From positions 1 to 6,213 of the forward strand of contig JAZGAE010000070.1 of NCBI GenBank assembly GCA_036475545.1: a stretch of 6,213 nt of DNA, read 5' to 3'. Of the stretch, positions 1 through 5,438 are shown piece after piece. This DNA comes from JAZGAE01 sp036475545 (lineage in GTDB: Bacteria; Pseudomonadota; Alphaproteobacteria; DATDPM01). Numbering within the stretch: position 1 is the first letter of the stretch; each line of letters begins with the position of its first letter. The notes under the pieces are model-generated. The model did no database searches, had not been told where the DNA came from, and saw only the letters and a list, made by a program, of their open reading frames with translations. A program made the position numbers and the translations under genes.

Positions 1-7
1 AGGGTGC

Positions 8-877
8 ATGACGAAACCGGTTCGCAAAGCGGTTTTTCCGGTGGGGGGCCTGGGCACCCGCTTTCTTCCGGCCACCAAGGCCATGCCCAAGGAGATGCTG
101 CCCGTGGTGGACAAGCCGCTCATCCAGTGGGCGGTGGAGGAAGCCCAGGCCGCCGGAATCGAGCAGTTCATCTTCGTTACGGCCCGCGGCAAGACCGCGC
201 TCGAGGACCACTTCGACCATTCCTTCGAGCTCAGCCAGATGCTGGCCGAAAAAGGCAAGACGGCCGAGCTCGGCGCCATCACCGACATCCTCGAGGAGCC
301 CGGGCAGGTCGTCTACACGCGCCAGCAGGAGCCGCTCGGCCTGGGGCACGCCGTGTGGTGCGCACGGAACCTGGTGGGCGACGAGCCCTTTGCCGTGCTG
401 CTCGCCGACGACCTCGTGTTCTCCGAAAAGCCGTGCCTCGCGCAAATGATCGCGGCCCATGAGAAGGTGGGCGGCAACGTGGTCGCGGTCATGGAGGTCC
501 CGCGCGAGCACACCGGGCGCTACGGAATCCTCGATGTCGAACGTGATGACGGCCGCCTCGTCTCCGTGCGCGGGGTCGTGGAAAAGCCGGAGCCGGCCTC
601 GGCGCCATCGACCCTCGCCGTCATCGGCCGCTACGTCCTCTCGCCGGACATCTTCACGCATCTCGCCGGGCAAGAGCGCGGGGCCGGCGGGGAGATCCAG
701 CTCACCGATGCACTCGCCGCCATGATCGGCGCGGTGCCCTTCCATGGTCTGAGATTCGAGGGTCGGCGGTTCGACTGCGGTGATAAGTGCGGCCTTCTCG
801 AGGCCAATATCGCCTTGGCGCTTGAGCGCGAAGACATGCGCGAAGAGGTGCGACGGATTTGCCGCGCCTACTCGTGA
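8..877 (+). CDS. galU: UTP--glucose-1-phosphate uridylyltransferase (GalU)
   Basis: This cytoplasmic enzyme makes UDP-glucose and pyrophosphate from glucose-1-phosphate and UTP. The 289-residue product has the usual length and shows the whole family pattern. The N-terminal nucleotide-binding loop GGLGTRFLPATK lies at residues 13-24 and is followed by PKEMLPVVDKP at 27-37. Further on are QQEPLGLGHAV at 106-116, the metal/substrate region LLADD at 131-135, VVEKP at 190-194, GRYVLSP at 207-213, GGEIQLTDA at 227-235 and a C-terminal FDCGDK segment. These separate GalU from the related RfbA-type glucose-1-phosphate thymidylyltransferases. The ATG at 8 sits at the normal N-terminus. Only seven bases lie upstream, including AGGG at 1-4, which is close for a ribosome binding site, so the promoter and any earlier operon genes are outside the window. 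The next gene, ugd, uses its product. Confidence 0.96.
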   Translation: MTKPVRKAVFPVGGLGTRFLPATKAMPKEMLPVVDKPLIQWAVEEAQAAGIEQFIFVTARGKTALEDHFDHSFELSQMLAEKGKTAELGAITDILEEPGQVVYTRQQEPLGLGHAVWCARNLVGDEPFAVLLADDLVFSEKPCLAQMIAAHEKVGGNVVAVMEVPREHTGRYGILDVERDDGRLVSVRGVVEKPEPASAPSTLAVIGRYVLSPDIFTHLAGQERGAGGEIQLTDALAAMIGAVPFHGLRFEGRRFDCGDKCGLLEANIALALEREDMREEVRRICRAYS

Positions 878-926
878 CTCCCGCCCCAGCCTTCGCGGTG
901 CGGGCCAGCCCCGTGACCCCTTGAGC

Positions 927-934
927 GGAGAGGA
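927..934 (+). promoter_or_regulatory. Ribosome binding site of ugd
   Basis: GGAGAGGA lies six bases before the ATG at 941 and is a strong Shine-Dalgarno match. It fixes the ugd start. The rest of the 63-bp gap after galU shows no convincing promoter or terminator, which fits co-transcription. Confidence 0.75.
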
Positions 935-940
935 TCGTTC

Positions 941-2272
941 ATGCGCATCGCCATGATCGGCACGGGATACGTCGGGCTCGTGTCCGGCGCCTGCTTCTCG
1001 GAGTTCGGAATCGATGTCGTCTGCGTAGACAAGGACGCCGGCAAGATCGAGCAGCTCGGGCGCGGGGAGGTCCCGATTTACGAGCCAGGGCTCGGCGCAC
1101 TGGTGGCAACCAACGCGCGCGCCGGGCGGCTTTCGTTCACCACGGATCTCGCCTCGGCGGTGCGCTCCGCCACGGCCGTATTCATCGCCGTGGGCACGCC
1201 GAGCCGGCGCGGCGACGGGCACGCCGACCTCTCCCACGTCTTTTCCGCCGCCGAAGAGATCGCGACGACACTCGAGGGCTATACAGTGGTTGTGGACAAG
1301 TCCACCGTCCCGGTCGGTACGGCGCGCGAGGTGGAGCGGCGCATCCGCGCGATTCGGCCCGACGCCGACGTCGACGTGGTCTCGAACCCGGAGTTCCTTC
1401 GCGAAGGCTCGGCCATCAACGACTTCATGCGCCCGGACCGGGTGGTTATCGGGACGGAGAGTGCGCGTGCGCGCGAGGTCATGCGCGAGATCTACCGGCC
1501 CCTGTATCTCATAGAGACCCCGATCATCTTCACCCGGCGCGAGACGGCGGAGCTGATCAAATACGCGGCCAACAGCTTCCTTGCCACGAAGATCGCCTTC
1601 ATCAACGAAATCGCCGATCTCTGCGAGGAATTGGGAGCCGACGTCCACGACGTCGCCACAGGCATGGGGCTCGACGGGCGCATCGGGCGCAAGTTCCTCC
1701 ATCCCGGGCCCGGGTTCGGCGGTTCGTGCTTTCCCAAGGACGCCCTAGCGCTGGTCAGGACCGGGCAACAGGCGGGCGCGCCCCTTGGCATAGTGGAGAC
1801 CGTGGTCGCCAGCAACGAGGCCCGCAAGGAACGCATGGCGGGCCACATCATCGCGGCCCTCGGTGGCTCGGCCTCAGGAAAAACCATCGCCGTGCTGGGC
1901 CTCACCTTCAAGCCCAACACCGATGACATGCGCGAGAGCGCCAGCCTGAAGGTCATTCCGGCCTTGCAGGCGGCGGGCGCGACCGTGCGGGCCTTCGACC
2001 CGGAAGGGATCGAAGAGGCGAAGCGGTTGCTCGAGAACGTGGTCTGGTGTGAAAACGCCTACGATGCGATGGACGGGGCCGATGCGCTCGCGATCCTGAC
2101 GGAGTGGAACGAGTTCCGCGCGCTGGATATCGAACGGGTCAAGTCTCTGCTCAAGCGCCCGGTTTTGGTCGATCTTCGCAACATCTACGACCCGAGGGAA
2201 ATGGCCGCCGCCGGTTTCGAGTACTCTTGCGTCGGCCGGCCGAAGGCCGCGTTCGAGTGGCGAAATGACTGA
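941..2272 (+). CDS. ugd: UDP-glucose 6-dehydrogenase (Ugd)
   Basis: This enzyme oxidises UDP-glucose to UDP-glucuronate with two NAD+, by two successive oxidations through a covalent thiohemiacetal/thioester on a cysteine. The 443-residue protein matches the bacterial single-chain form. The N-terminal Rossmann motif is GTGYVGL at residues 7-13. NPEFLREG is at 149-156. The middle domain has LIKYAANSF with Lys207 and Asn211, corresponding to the conserved catalytic Lys/Asn pair. The active-site motif FGGSCFPKD is at 259-267, with nucleophile Cys263 and Asp267. The C-terminal UDP-binding domain contains GLTFKPNTDDMRES. All key residues are present, so the enzyme should be active. It lies directly after galU, which makes its substrate, and eight bases before the hexose-phosphate mutase gene. 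UDP-glucuronate feeds acidic polysaccharides, UDP-galacturonate and other uronic sugars. Confidence 0.97.
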   Translation: MRIAMIGTGYVGLVSGACFSEFGIDVVCVDKDAGKIEQLGRGEVPIYEPGLGALVATNARAGRLSFTTDLASAVRSATAVFIAVGTPSRRGDGHADLSHVFSAAEEIATTLEGYTVVVDKSTVPVGTAREVERRIRAIRPDADVDVVSNPEFLREGSAINDFMRPDRVVIGTESARAREVMREIYRPLYLIETPIIFTRRETAELIKYAANSFLATKIAFINEIADLCEELGADVHDVATGMGLDGRIGRKFLHPGPGFGGSCFPKDALALVRTGQQAGAPLGIVETVVASNEARKERMAGHIIAALGGSASGKTIAVLGLTFKPNTDDMRESASLKVIPALQAAGATVRAFDPEGIEEAKRLLENVVWCENAYDAMDGADALAILTEWNEFRALDIERVKSLLKRPVLVDLRNIYDPREMAAAGFEYSCVGRPKAAFEWRND

Positions 2273-2280
2273 GCGGTGCC

Positions 2281-3675
2281 GTGGCTGAGGCCCACGTATT
2301 CGACCCTACGATCCTGCGTGAATACGACATTCGCGGCGTCGTCGGCGAAACCTTGAGCGAGGCGGACGCACGCGCAGTGGGGCGGGCCTTCGCCACCGTG
2401 GCGGCCGAGTCTGTCCCGGAGGCGGCGACGGCGACCCTTTGCGTCGGCTACGACGGCCGCCTCGCCTCGCCGGCGCTCGAGGCCGCAGTGGTGGAAGGGT
2501 TGACGGCGGGGGGCGTGAACGTGGTGCGGGTCGGACTAGGCCCCACGCCCATGCTCTATTTTGCCGTGAAGACGCTCGAGGCCGACGGCGGGATCATGAT
2601 CACGGGCTCCCACAACCCGCCTCAGTACAACGGCTTCAAGATGGTGGTGAAGGCCCGGACGCTTTACGGGGAAGACATCCGCCGCCTCGGCGAGATCGCC
2701 GCCGCGGGCGCGTTCGTGTGCGGCAGGGGAACGGTCGAGGAGAGGGAGGTGGCGGGCGCCTACGTCGCCCGCGTGGCCCAAGACTTCGAGGGCGGGCGGG
2801 CGCTTCACGTGGCCTGGGACGCCGGAAACGGCGCCGCGGGGCCCACGATGACGGCGCTCACCGCCCGGCTGCCGGGGCGCCACCTTATCCTGAACGAAGT
2901 GGTGGACGGGACCTTCCCGGCCCACCACCCGGATCCCACGGTGCCTAAGAATCTGGAACAGCTCCGGGATGCGGTCATGCGAGAGCACTGCGATCTCGGC
3001 ATCGCCTTCGACGGCGACGGCGACCGCATTGGGGTCGTCGACGATGAGGGCGAGATCCTTTGGGGCGACCAGATCATGGTGTTCCTGGCCGCAGACGTGC
3101 TTGCCCGTCAACCCGGCGCCACCATCATCGCCGACGTCAAGGCGAGCCAGGTATTGTTCGACGAGATCGCGCGCCTCGGCGGCGTGCCCCTGATGTGGCG
3201 CACGGGCCACTCGCTGATCAAGGCCAAGATGGCGGAAACAGGCGCGCCCTTGGCCGGCGAGATGAGCGGCCACATCTTCTTCGCGGACCGTTACTACGGC
3301 TACGACGACGCGCTCTATGCCGCGGTGCGGCTCATCGGCGTCGTCAGCCGCATGGACGGCCCCTTGAGCCAAGCGCGGGCGAGTCTGCCGCAGGTGGTGA
3401 ACACGCCCGAGATCCGCTTCCCGTGCCCGGAGGCCCGCAAGTTCGCCGTGGCCGAGGAGGTCGCGGGCCGCCTCAAGGCCGCCGGCGCCGACGTGGCAGA
3501 CATCGACGGCGTGCGGGTGCGAACGGAAGACGGCTGGTGGCTGCTGCGCGCCTCAAACACCCAAGACGTGCTCGTGGCGCGCTGCGAAGCCCGGACCGAA
3601 GAGGGGCTCGAGCGGCTCAAGGCCGCCCTCCTCGCCCAGCTCGAGGAAAGCGGGATCCAGCCGCCGCGGCTCTAG
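2281..3675 (+). CDS. manB: Phosphomannomutase/phosphoglucomutase (AlgC/PgmG type)
   Basis: This alpha-D-phosphohexomutase interconverts mannose-6-P with mannose-1-P and glucose-6-P with glucose-1-P through a phosphoserine enzyme. At 464 residues it matches the bifunctional AlgC/PgmG group. The four domains are marked by the phosphoserine loop TGSHNP (Ser110), the Mg-binding loop DGDGDR (Asp244, Asp246, Asp248), the sugar-binding loop GEMSGH at 326-331 and the phosphate-binding loop RASNTQ at 423-428. The N-terminal FDPTILREYDIRG is also typical. The start is a GTG eight bases after the ugd stop with only a weak GAGCGG-like ribosome site, so translation is probably coupled to ugd. In this operon it likely supplies glucose-1-P to GalU, and mannose-1-P for GDP-mannose if needed elsewhere. 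Substrate preference cannot be read with certainty, and the symbol is used loosely in this family. Confidence 0.92.
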   Translation: MAEAHVFDPTILREYDIRGVVGETLSEADARAVGRAFATVAAESVPEAATATLCVGYDGRLASPALEAAVVEGLTAGGVNVVRVGLGPTPMLYFAVKTLEADGGIMITGSHNPPQYNGFKMVVKARTLYGEDIRRLGEIAAAGAFVCGRGTVEEREVAGAYVARVAQDFEGGRALHVAWDAGNGAAGPTMTALTARLPGRHLILNEVVDGTFPAHHPDPTVPKNLEQLRDAVMREHCDLGIAFDGDGDRIGVVDDEGEILWGDQIMVFLAADVLARQPGATIIADVKASQVLFDEIARLGGVPLMWRTGHSLIKAKMAETGAPLAGEMSGHIFFADRYYGYDDALYAAVRLIGVVSRMDGPLSQARASLPQVVNTPEIRFPCPEARKFAVAEEVAGRLKAAGADVADIDGVRVRTEDGWWLLRASNTQDVLVARCEARTEEGLERLKAALLAQLEESGIQPPRL

Positions 3676-3714
3676 CGCGGCGACGACGATCGGAGAGACT
3701 CTGTCAACGGGTGC

Positions 3715-3733
3715 GCCGGCGGTTTCCCCCGGC
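3715..3733. terminator. Weak hairpin in the convergent mutase/carboxypeptidase gap
   Basis: Arms at 3715-3722 and 3726-3733 pair with one mismatch around a TTT loop (GCCGGCGG against CCCCCGGC). It sits in the 74-bp gap between two convergent genes, where a bidirectional terminator is expected. Neither side has a T-run, so it is not a classical intrinsic terminator, and the call rests mainly on position. Confidence 0.3.
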
Positions 3734-3749
3734 TCAATATGGGTCGGTC

Positions 3750-5036
3750 CTAGGGCTGGGACCCGTCACGGCGGCCGGCGAGCGCCACCTTGATACGGTC
3801 CTCCGGCGACACCGTAACGCAGCCGATGTCCATGGCGGCCAGTTTCGCGCAGGCTTCGCGGGCACGGGCCCGGGTGAGGCCGACCAAGCGGGCGCGGTAG
3901 ATGGTGGCGCCGTCCTCCTTCGCCGGGACCACCGCGACCTTGGCCATGGTCAGAAGCGTGGGAGCGCTGCGAGCGGCACGGGAGGCGGCGAGATGGGCCG
4001 CAGCGAAGCGGCTGAAGGCGCCGACCTGAACGCTCCAGCGGTGGGTACCGGAAGCCGAGGCGGCCTGCGCCACGGAGTCTCCTGCCGGCGCTATGGTGCC
4101 GTCGGCTCCGATGGCCGGCTTGGGCCTGCGCGCCGCGTCGAGCGCGGCCCGTCCCACGGGATTGGCCGGCTTGGGAACGAGCGCCGCGTCAAGTGCAGGG
4201 CGCCCCAGGAAGGCGACGTTGAGCAGCCGGGCCATCCGGGCATTGCGGGAACGCGCCGTCCGACCGCCCATCACCACCCCGATGAGCCGCCTTCCATTGC
4301 GACGTGCCGAGGCCGCGATATTGAAGCCCGAGGCCGCAATGAAGCCGGTCTTGATGCCGTCGGCGCCCGGGTACGTCCTCAGCAGCTTGTTGTGGGTCAC
4401 GAAGGTATAGCCGTTGTACTTGAACTTGCGGGTCCCGAAGTAGTGGTAGTACTGCGGGAAATCAGTGACGAGGGCGCGGGCAAGGATCGCCATGTCGCGG
4501 GCCGTTGTCTTTTGCCGCCTGTTGGGAAGGCCGGATGCGTTTCGGAAGGCGGTGCGAGACATGCCGAGCTCGCGCGCCTTCTCGGTCATCTTCAGGGCGA
4601 ACTTGGCCTCGGTGCCGCTGAGCGACTCGGCCAGGACGGTGGCTGCGTCGTTGGCCGATTTAATGACCAGTCCCAGGATGGCATCCTCAACCCTGATCCT
4701 TTTGCCGGTTCTCAAGGCCAGCTTCGAAGGCGACTGACGGGTGGCGCGGCGCGAAACCTTGAGCGGCGTGTTGAGCGATATCCTTCCCGCTTCGAGCGCC
4801 TCGAACGTCAGATAAAGCGTCATCATCTTGGCGAGAGACGCCGGGTATACGGAACGGTCCGCGTTGGTCTCGTGCAGGACCTTGCCGGAATCGGCGTCGA
4901 TGACGATGGCAGCGGAGCGGCGCGCGTCGGCGGGCTCCGCGATCAGCGACAAAAGGGCTGCCAAGACCACAGGCAAGACCGCGCGCGTCGCTCGCGCGAA
5001 TCCAAACCCCGACCCGTGGCGCTCACCCCGAGACAC
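3750..5036 (-). CDS. Secreted D-alanyl-D-alanine carboxypeptidase with C-terminal SPOR domain
   Basis: This is a low-molecular-weight penicillin-binding protein of the peptidase S11 (DacA/DacC/DacF) family. It removes the terminal D-Ala from peptidoglycan stem pentapeptides in the periplasm. A signal peptide has an Arg-rich start, a hydrophobic core at about 19-33 and an ADA site predicting cleavage after residue 38. The three active-site motifs are intact: SLAK (Ser67, Lys70), SAN at 127-129 and KTG at 229-231. After the catalytic domain, a Pro/Ala-rich linker (about 279-330) with a short internal duplication leads to a SPOR-like domain at about 332-411, beginning WSVQVGAF. SPOR domains bind denuded glycan strands at division sites, so septal recruitment is likely. 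The start is a GTG preceded by GAGGG seven bases upstream; the next methionine (71) lies beyond the catalytic serine. Often annotated dacF or dacC, but the exact paralogue is unclear. Confidence 0.94.
   Translation of the reverse strand: MSRGERHGSGFGFARATRAVLPVVLAALLSLIAEPADARRSAAIVIDADSGKVLHETNADRSVYPASLAKMMTLYLTFEALEAGRISLNTPLKVSRRATRQSPSKLALRTGKRIRVEDAILGLVIKSANDAATVLAESLSGTEAKFALKMTEKARELGMSRTAFRNASGLPNRRQKTTARDMAILARALVTDFPQYYHYFGTRKFKYNGYTFVTHNKLLRTYPGADGIKTGFIAASGFNIAASARRNGRRLIGVVMGGRTARSRNARMARLLNVAFLGRPALDAALVPKPANPVGRAALDAARRPKPAIGADGTIAPAGDSVAQAASASGTHRWSVQVGAFSRFAAAHLAASRAARSAPTLLTMAKVAVVPAKEDGATIYRARLVGLTRARAREACAKLAAMDIGCVTVSPEDRIKVALAGRRDGSQP
4113..4202 (-). repeat. 51-bp-period duplication in the carboxypeptidase linker
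   Basis: Residues 279-291 (RPALDAALVPKPA) and 296-308 (RAALDAARRPKPA) are near copies, starting 17 codons apart. The DNA copies (4164-4202 and 4113-4151) are also alike. This is a diverged in-frame tandem duplication inside the flexible segment between the catalytic and SPOR domains, and it probably only lengthens the linker. Confidence 0.7.
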
Positions 5037-5086
5037 TAGACAGCCCTCTTCCCCCGAAGCGGACAGACGTTTTTATTTTGCCGGCG

Positions 5087-5116
5087 ATTCTAATGAAACA
5101 CCGGGTCGATTGTCTA
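5087..5116 (-). promoter_or_regulatory. Candidate sigma-70-type promoter of the carboxypeptidase gene
   Basis: On the minus strand, TAGACA (5116-5111) and TAGAAT (5092-5087) are each one base from the -35 and -10 consensus, separated by 18 bases. Transcription would begin near 5080 and leave a leader of roughly 45 bases before the GTG at 5036. The -10 element overlaps a GANTC site (GATTC, 5086-5090), the CcrM methylation target in alphaproteobacteria. The -35 overlaps the palindrome TATTCGAATA at 5115-5124. Confidence 0.5.
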
Positions 5117-5135
5117 TTCGAATACCCGATTTTTC

Positions 5136-5150
5136 TTAAGCGGTCCTTAA
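5136..5150. promoter_or_regulatory. CtrA-type box TTAA-N7-TTAA
   Basis: TTAA at 5136-5139 and TTAA at 5147-5150 are separated by exactly seven bases, the known binding pattern of the alphaproteobacterial cell-cycle regulator CtrA. Each half is embedded in CTTAAG, so the site reads the same on both strands. It lies about 55-70 bases upstream of the predicted carboxypeptidase start of transcription, just beyond the -35, and about 170 bases before the predicted phasin start of transcription. Its function is inferred from the pattern alone. Confidence 0.5.
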
Positions 5151-5156
5151 GGCGGG

Positions 5157-5170
5157 CCGGCCCGGGCCGG
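5157..5170. repeat. 14-bp perfect GC palindrome
   Basis: CCGGCCCGGGCCGG is a perfect palindrome lying directly after the CtrA-type box. It could be a protein site, a cruciform-prone block, or compositional chance in GC-rich DNA. No function is assigned. Confidence 0.5.
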
Positions 5171-5179
5171 GATTCAGGC

Positions 5180-5217
5180 GCCAGCCGAGGGCTGCAAGCC
5201 AGCCTGAGGGCGCAGCT
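5180..5217. repeat. Imperfect 18-bp tandem repeat
   Basis: GCCAGCCGAGGGCTGCAA at 5180-5197 is followed at 5198 by GCCAGCCTGAGGGCGCAG, sharing GCCAGCC, GAGGG and a CAG/TGC-rich end. The pair is flanked in part by the inverted arms TCAGGC (5174-5179) and GCCTGA (5202-5207). It is weakly conserved and may be chance. Confidence 0.3.
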
Positions 5218-5240
5218 TGCCGGGTCCGGCGCCGAAGGCG

Positions 5241-5252
5241 CTGCCAATGCAG
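5241..5252. promoter_or_regulatory. PhaR-like dyad 1 (CTGC-N4-GCAG)
   Basis: CTGC-CAAT-GCAG exactly fits the CTGC-N3/4-GCAG pattern known for PhaR, the polyhydroxyalkanoate-responsive repressor of alphaproteobacterial phasin genes. It lies upstream of the candidate phasin -35. A small perfect hairpin (5229-5241, GAA loop) abuts it. Confidence 0.5.
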
Positions 5253-5258
5253 GGACTG

Positions 5259-5277
5259 TTTTGTGCGGTGCACAAAA
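5259..5277. promoter_or_regulatory. PhaR-like dyad 2, long inverted repeat with TGC-N3-GCA core
   Basis: TTTTGTGC (5259-5266) and GCACAAAA (5270-5277) are perfect 8-bp arms around GGT. The core GTGC-GGT-GCAC has the same TGC-N3-GCA form as the neighbouring dyads. Its centre is about 21.5 bp (two helical turns) from dyad 1, and it ends five bases before the candidate phasin -35. Confidence 0.55.
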
Positions 5278-5282
5278 AACCG

Positions 5283-5311
5283 TTGACGAGAGTCCCGATC
5301 GCGACCTAAAT
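5283..5311 (+). promoter_or_regulatory. Candidate phasin promoter
   Basis: TTGACG (5283-5288) is followed after 17 bases by CTAAAT (5306-5311). This fits the alphaproteobacterial housekeeping form TTGAC-N17-CTATAT with one change in the -10. Transcription would begin near 5318, inside dyad 3, leaving a leader of about 120 bases. PhaR-like dyads flank the promoter on both sides. Confidence 0.5.
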
Positions 5312-5316
5312 TCCTG

Positions 5317-5331
5317 TGTTGCATTGCAACA
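5317..5331. promoter_or_regulatory. PhaR-like dyad 3 over the predicted transcription start
   Basis: TGTTGC (5317-5322) and GCAACA (5326-5331) are perfect 6-bp arms around ATT, with a TTGC-ATT-GCAA core. It begins six bases after the candidate -10, so a bound repressor would block RNA polymerase. Confidence 0.55.
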
Positions 5332-5341
5332 TCACCCGTTA

Positions 5342-5352
5342 TTGCGGCGCAA
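5342..5352. promoter_or_regulatory. PhaR-like dyad 4 (TTGC-N3-GCAA)
   Basis: TTGC-GGC-GCAA has the same core as dyad 3, centred 23 bp downstream of it, so it may be a second operator for cooperative binding. The arms are only four bases long, making this the weakest of the four. Confidence 0.45.
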
Positions 5353-5425
5353 AAACGGGGGACCCCGCGGCGATTTCGATTCTTGTGTCCGCGTTCCTGC
5401 CCGTCGTCGCGAGGCCGCCACTCAT

Positions 5426-5430
5426 GGGAG
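5426..5430 (+). promoter_or_regulatory. Ribosome binding site of the phasin gene
   Basis: GGGAG lies eight bases before the ATG at 5439 and supports that start. The in-frame ATG at 5424 overlaps this motif and has only a GAGG at 5411-5414 ahead of it, so it is less likely. Confidence 0.6.
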
Positions 5431-5438
5431 ATCGCATC

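Larger units (their letters stand above)
5037..5438. other. Divergent intergenic region between carboxypeptidase and phasin genes
   Basis: No convincing gene is present in this 402-bp stretch. Reading from the carboxypeptidase side it holds that gene's ribosome site (GAGGG, plus-strand positions 5044-5048) and candidate promoter, the palindrome TATTCGAATA at 5115-5124, a TTAA-N7-TTAA box, and a very GC-rich block of palindromes and imperfect repeats (about 5152-5241). Then come two dyads, the candidate phasin promoter, two more dyads, and the phasin ribosome site. The AT-rich parts stand out against the GC-rich surroundings, as expected for promoters. Confidence 0.75.

Noticed and set aside
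4..462. GTG-started open frame overlapping galU
   Set aside because: It is frame-shifted relative to galU, whose motifs are continuous from residue 13 onward. Its product is Arg/Gly/His-rich and not family-like.
1492..1956. 154-codon open frame on the minus strand inside ugd
   Set aside because: It lies entirely antisense to conserved ugd sequence, including the codon for the catalytic cysteine, and has no ribosome site or domain that I can see.
2536..3372. 278-codon open frame on the minus strand
   Set aside because: It is antisense to the mutase, whose catalytic loops are all intact on the other strand. The product is His/Arg/Gly-rich and matches nothing known.
3060..5039. 659-codon open frame on the plus strand
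   Set aside because: It overlaps the 3' half of the mutase gene out of frame and runs antisense to the whole carboxypeptidase gene. Its product is Arg/Gly-rich with no domain, as expected of a shadow frame in GC-rich DNA.
5115..5124. TATTCGAATA palindrome as a LexA or other named operator
   Set aside because: It does not match the alphaproteobacterial LexA form (GTTC-N7-GTTC) or another operator I can name. It is noted only as a palindrome overlapping the carboxypeptidase -35.
5316..5438. Extended N-terminus of the phasin from GTG at 5316
   Set aside because: The start lies inside an inverted repeat next to the predicted transcription start, has no ribosome site, and the added residues are not phasin-like.
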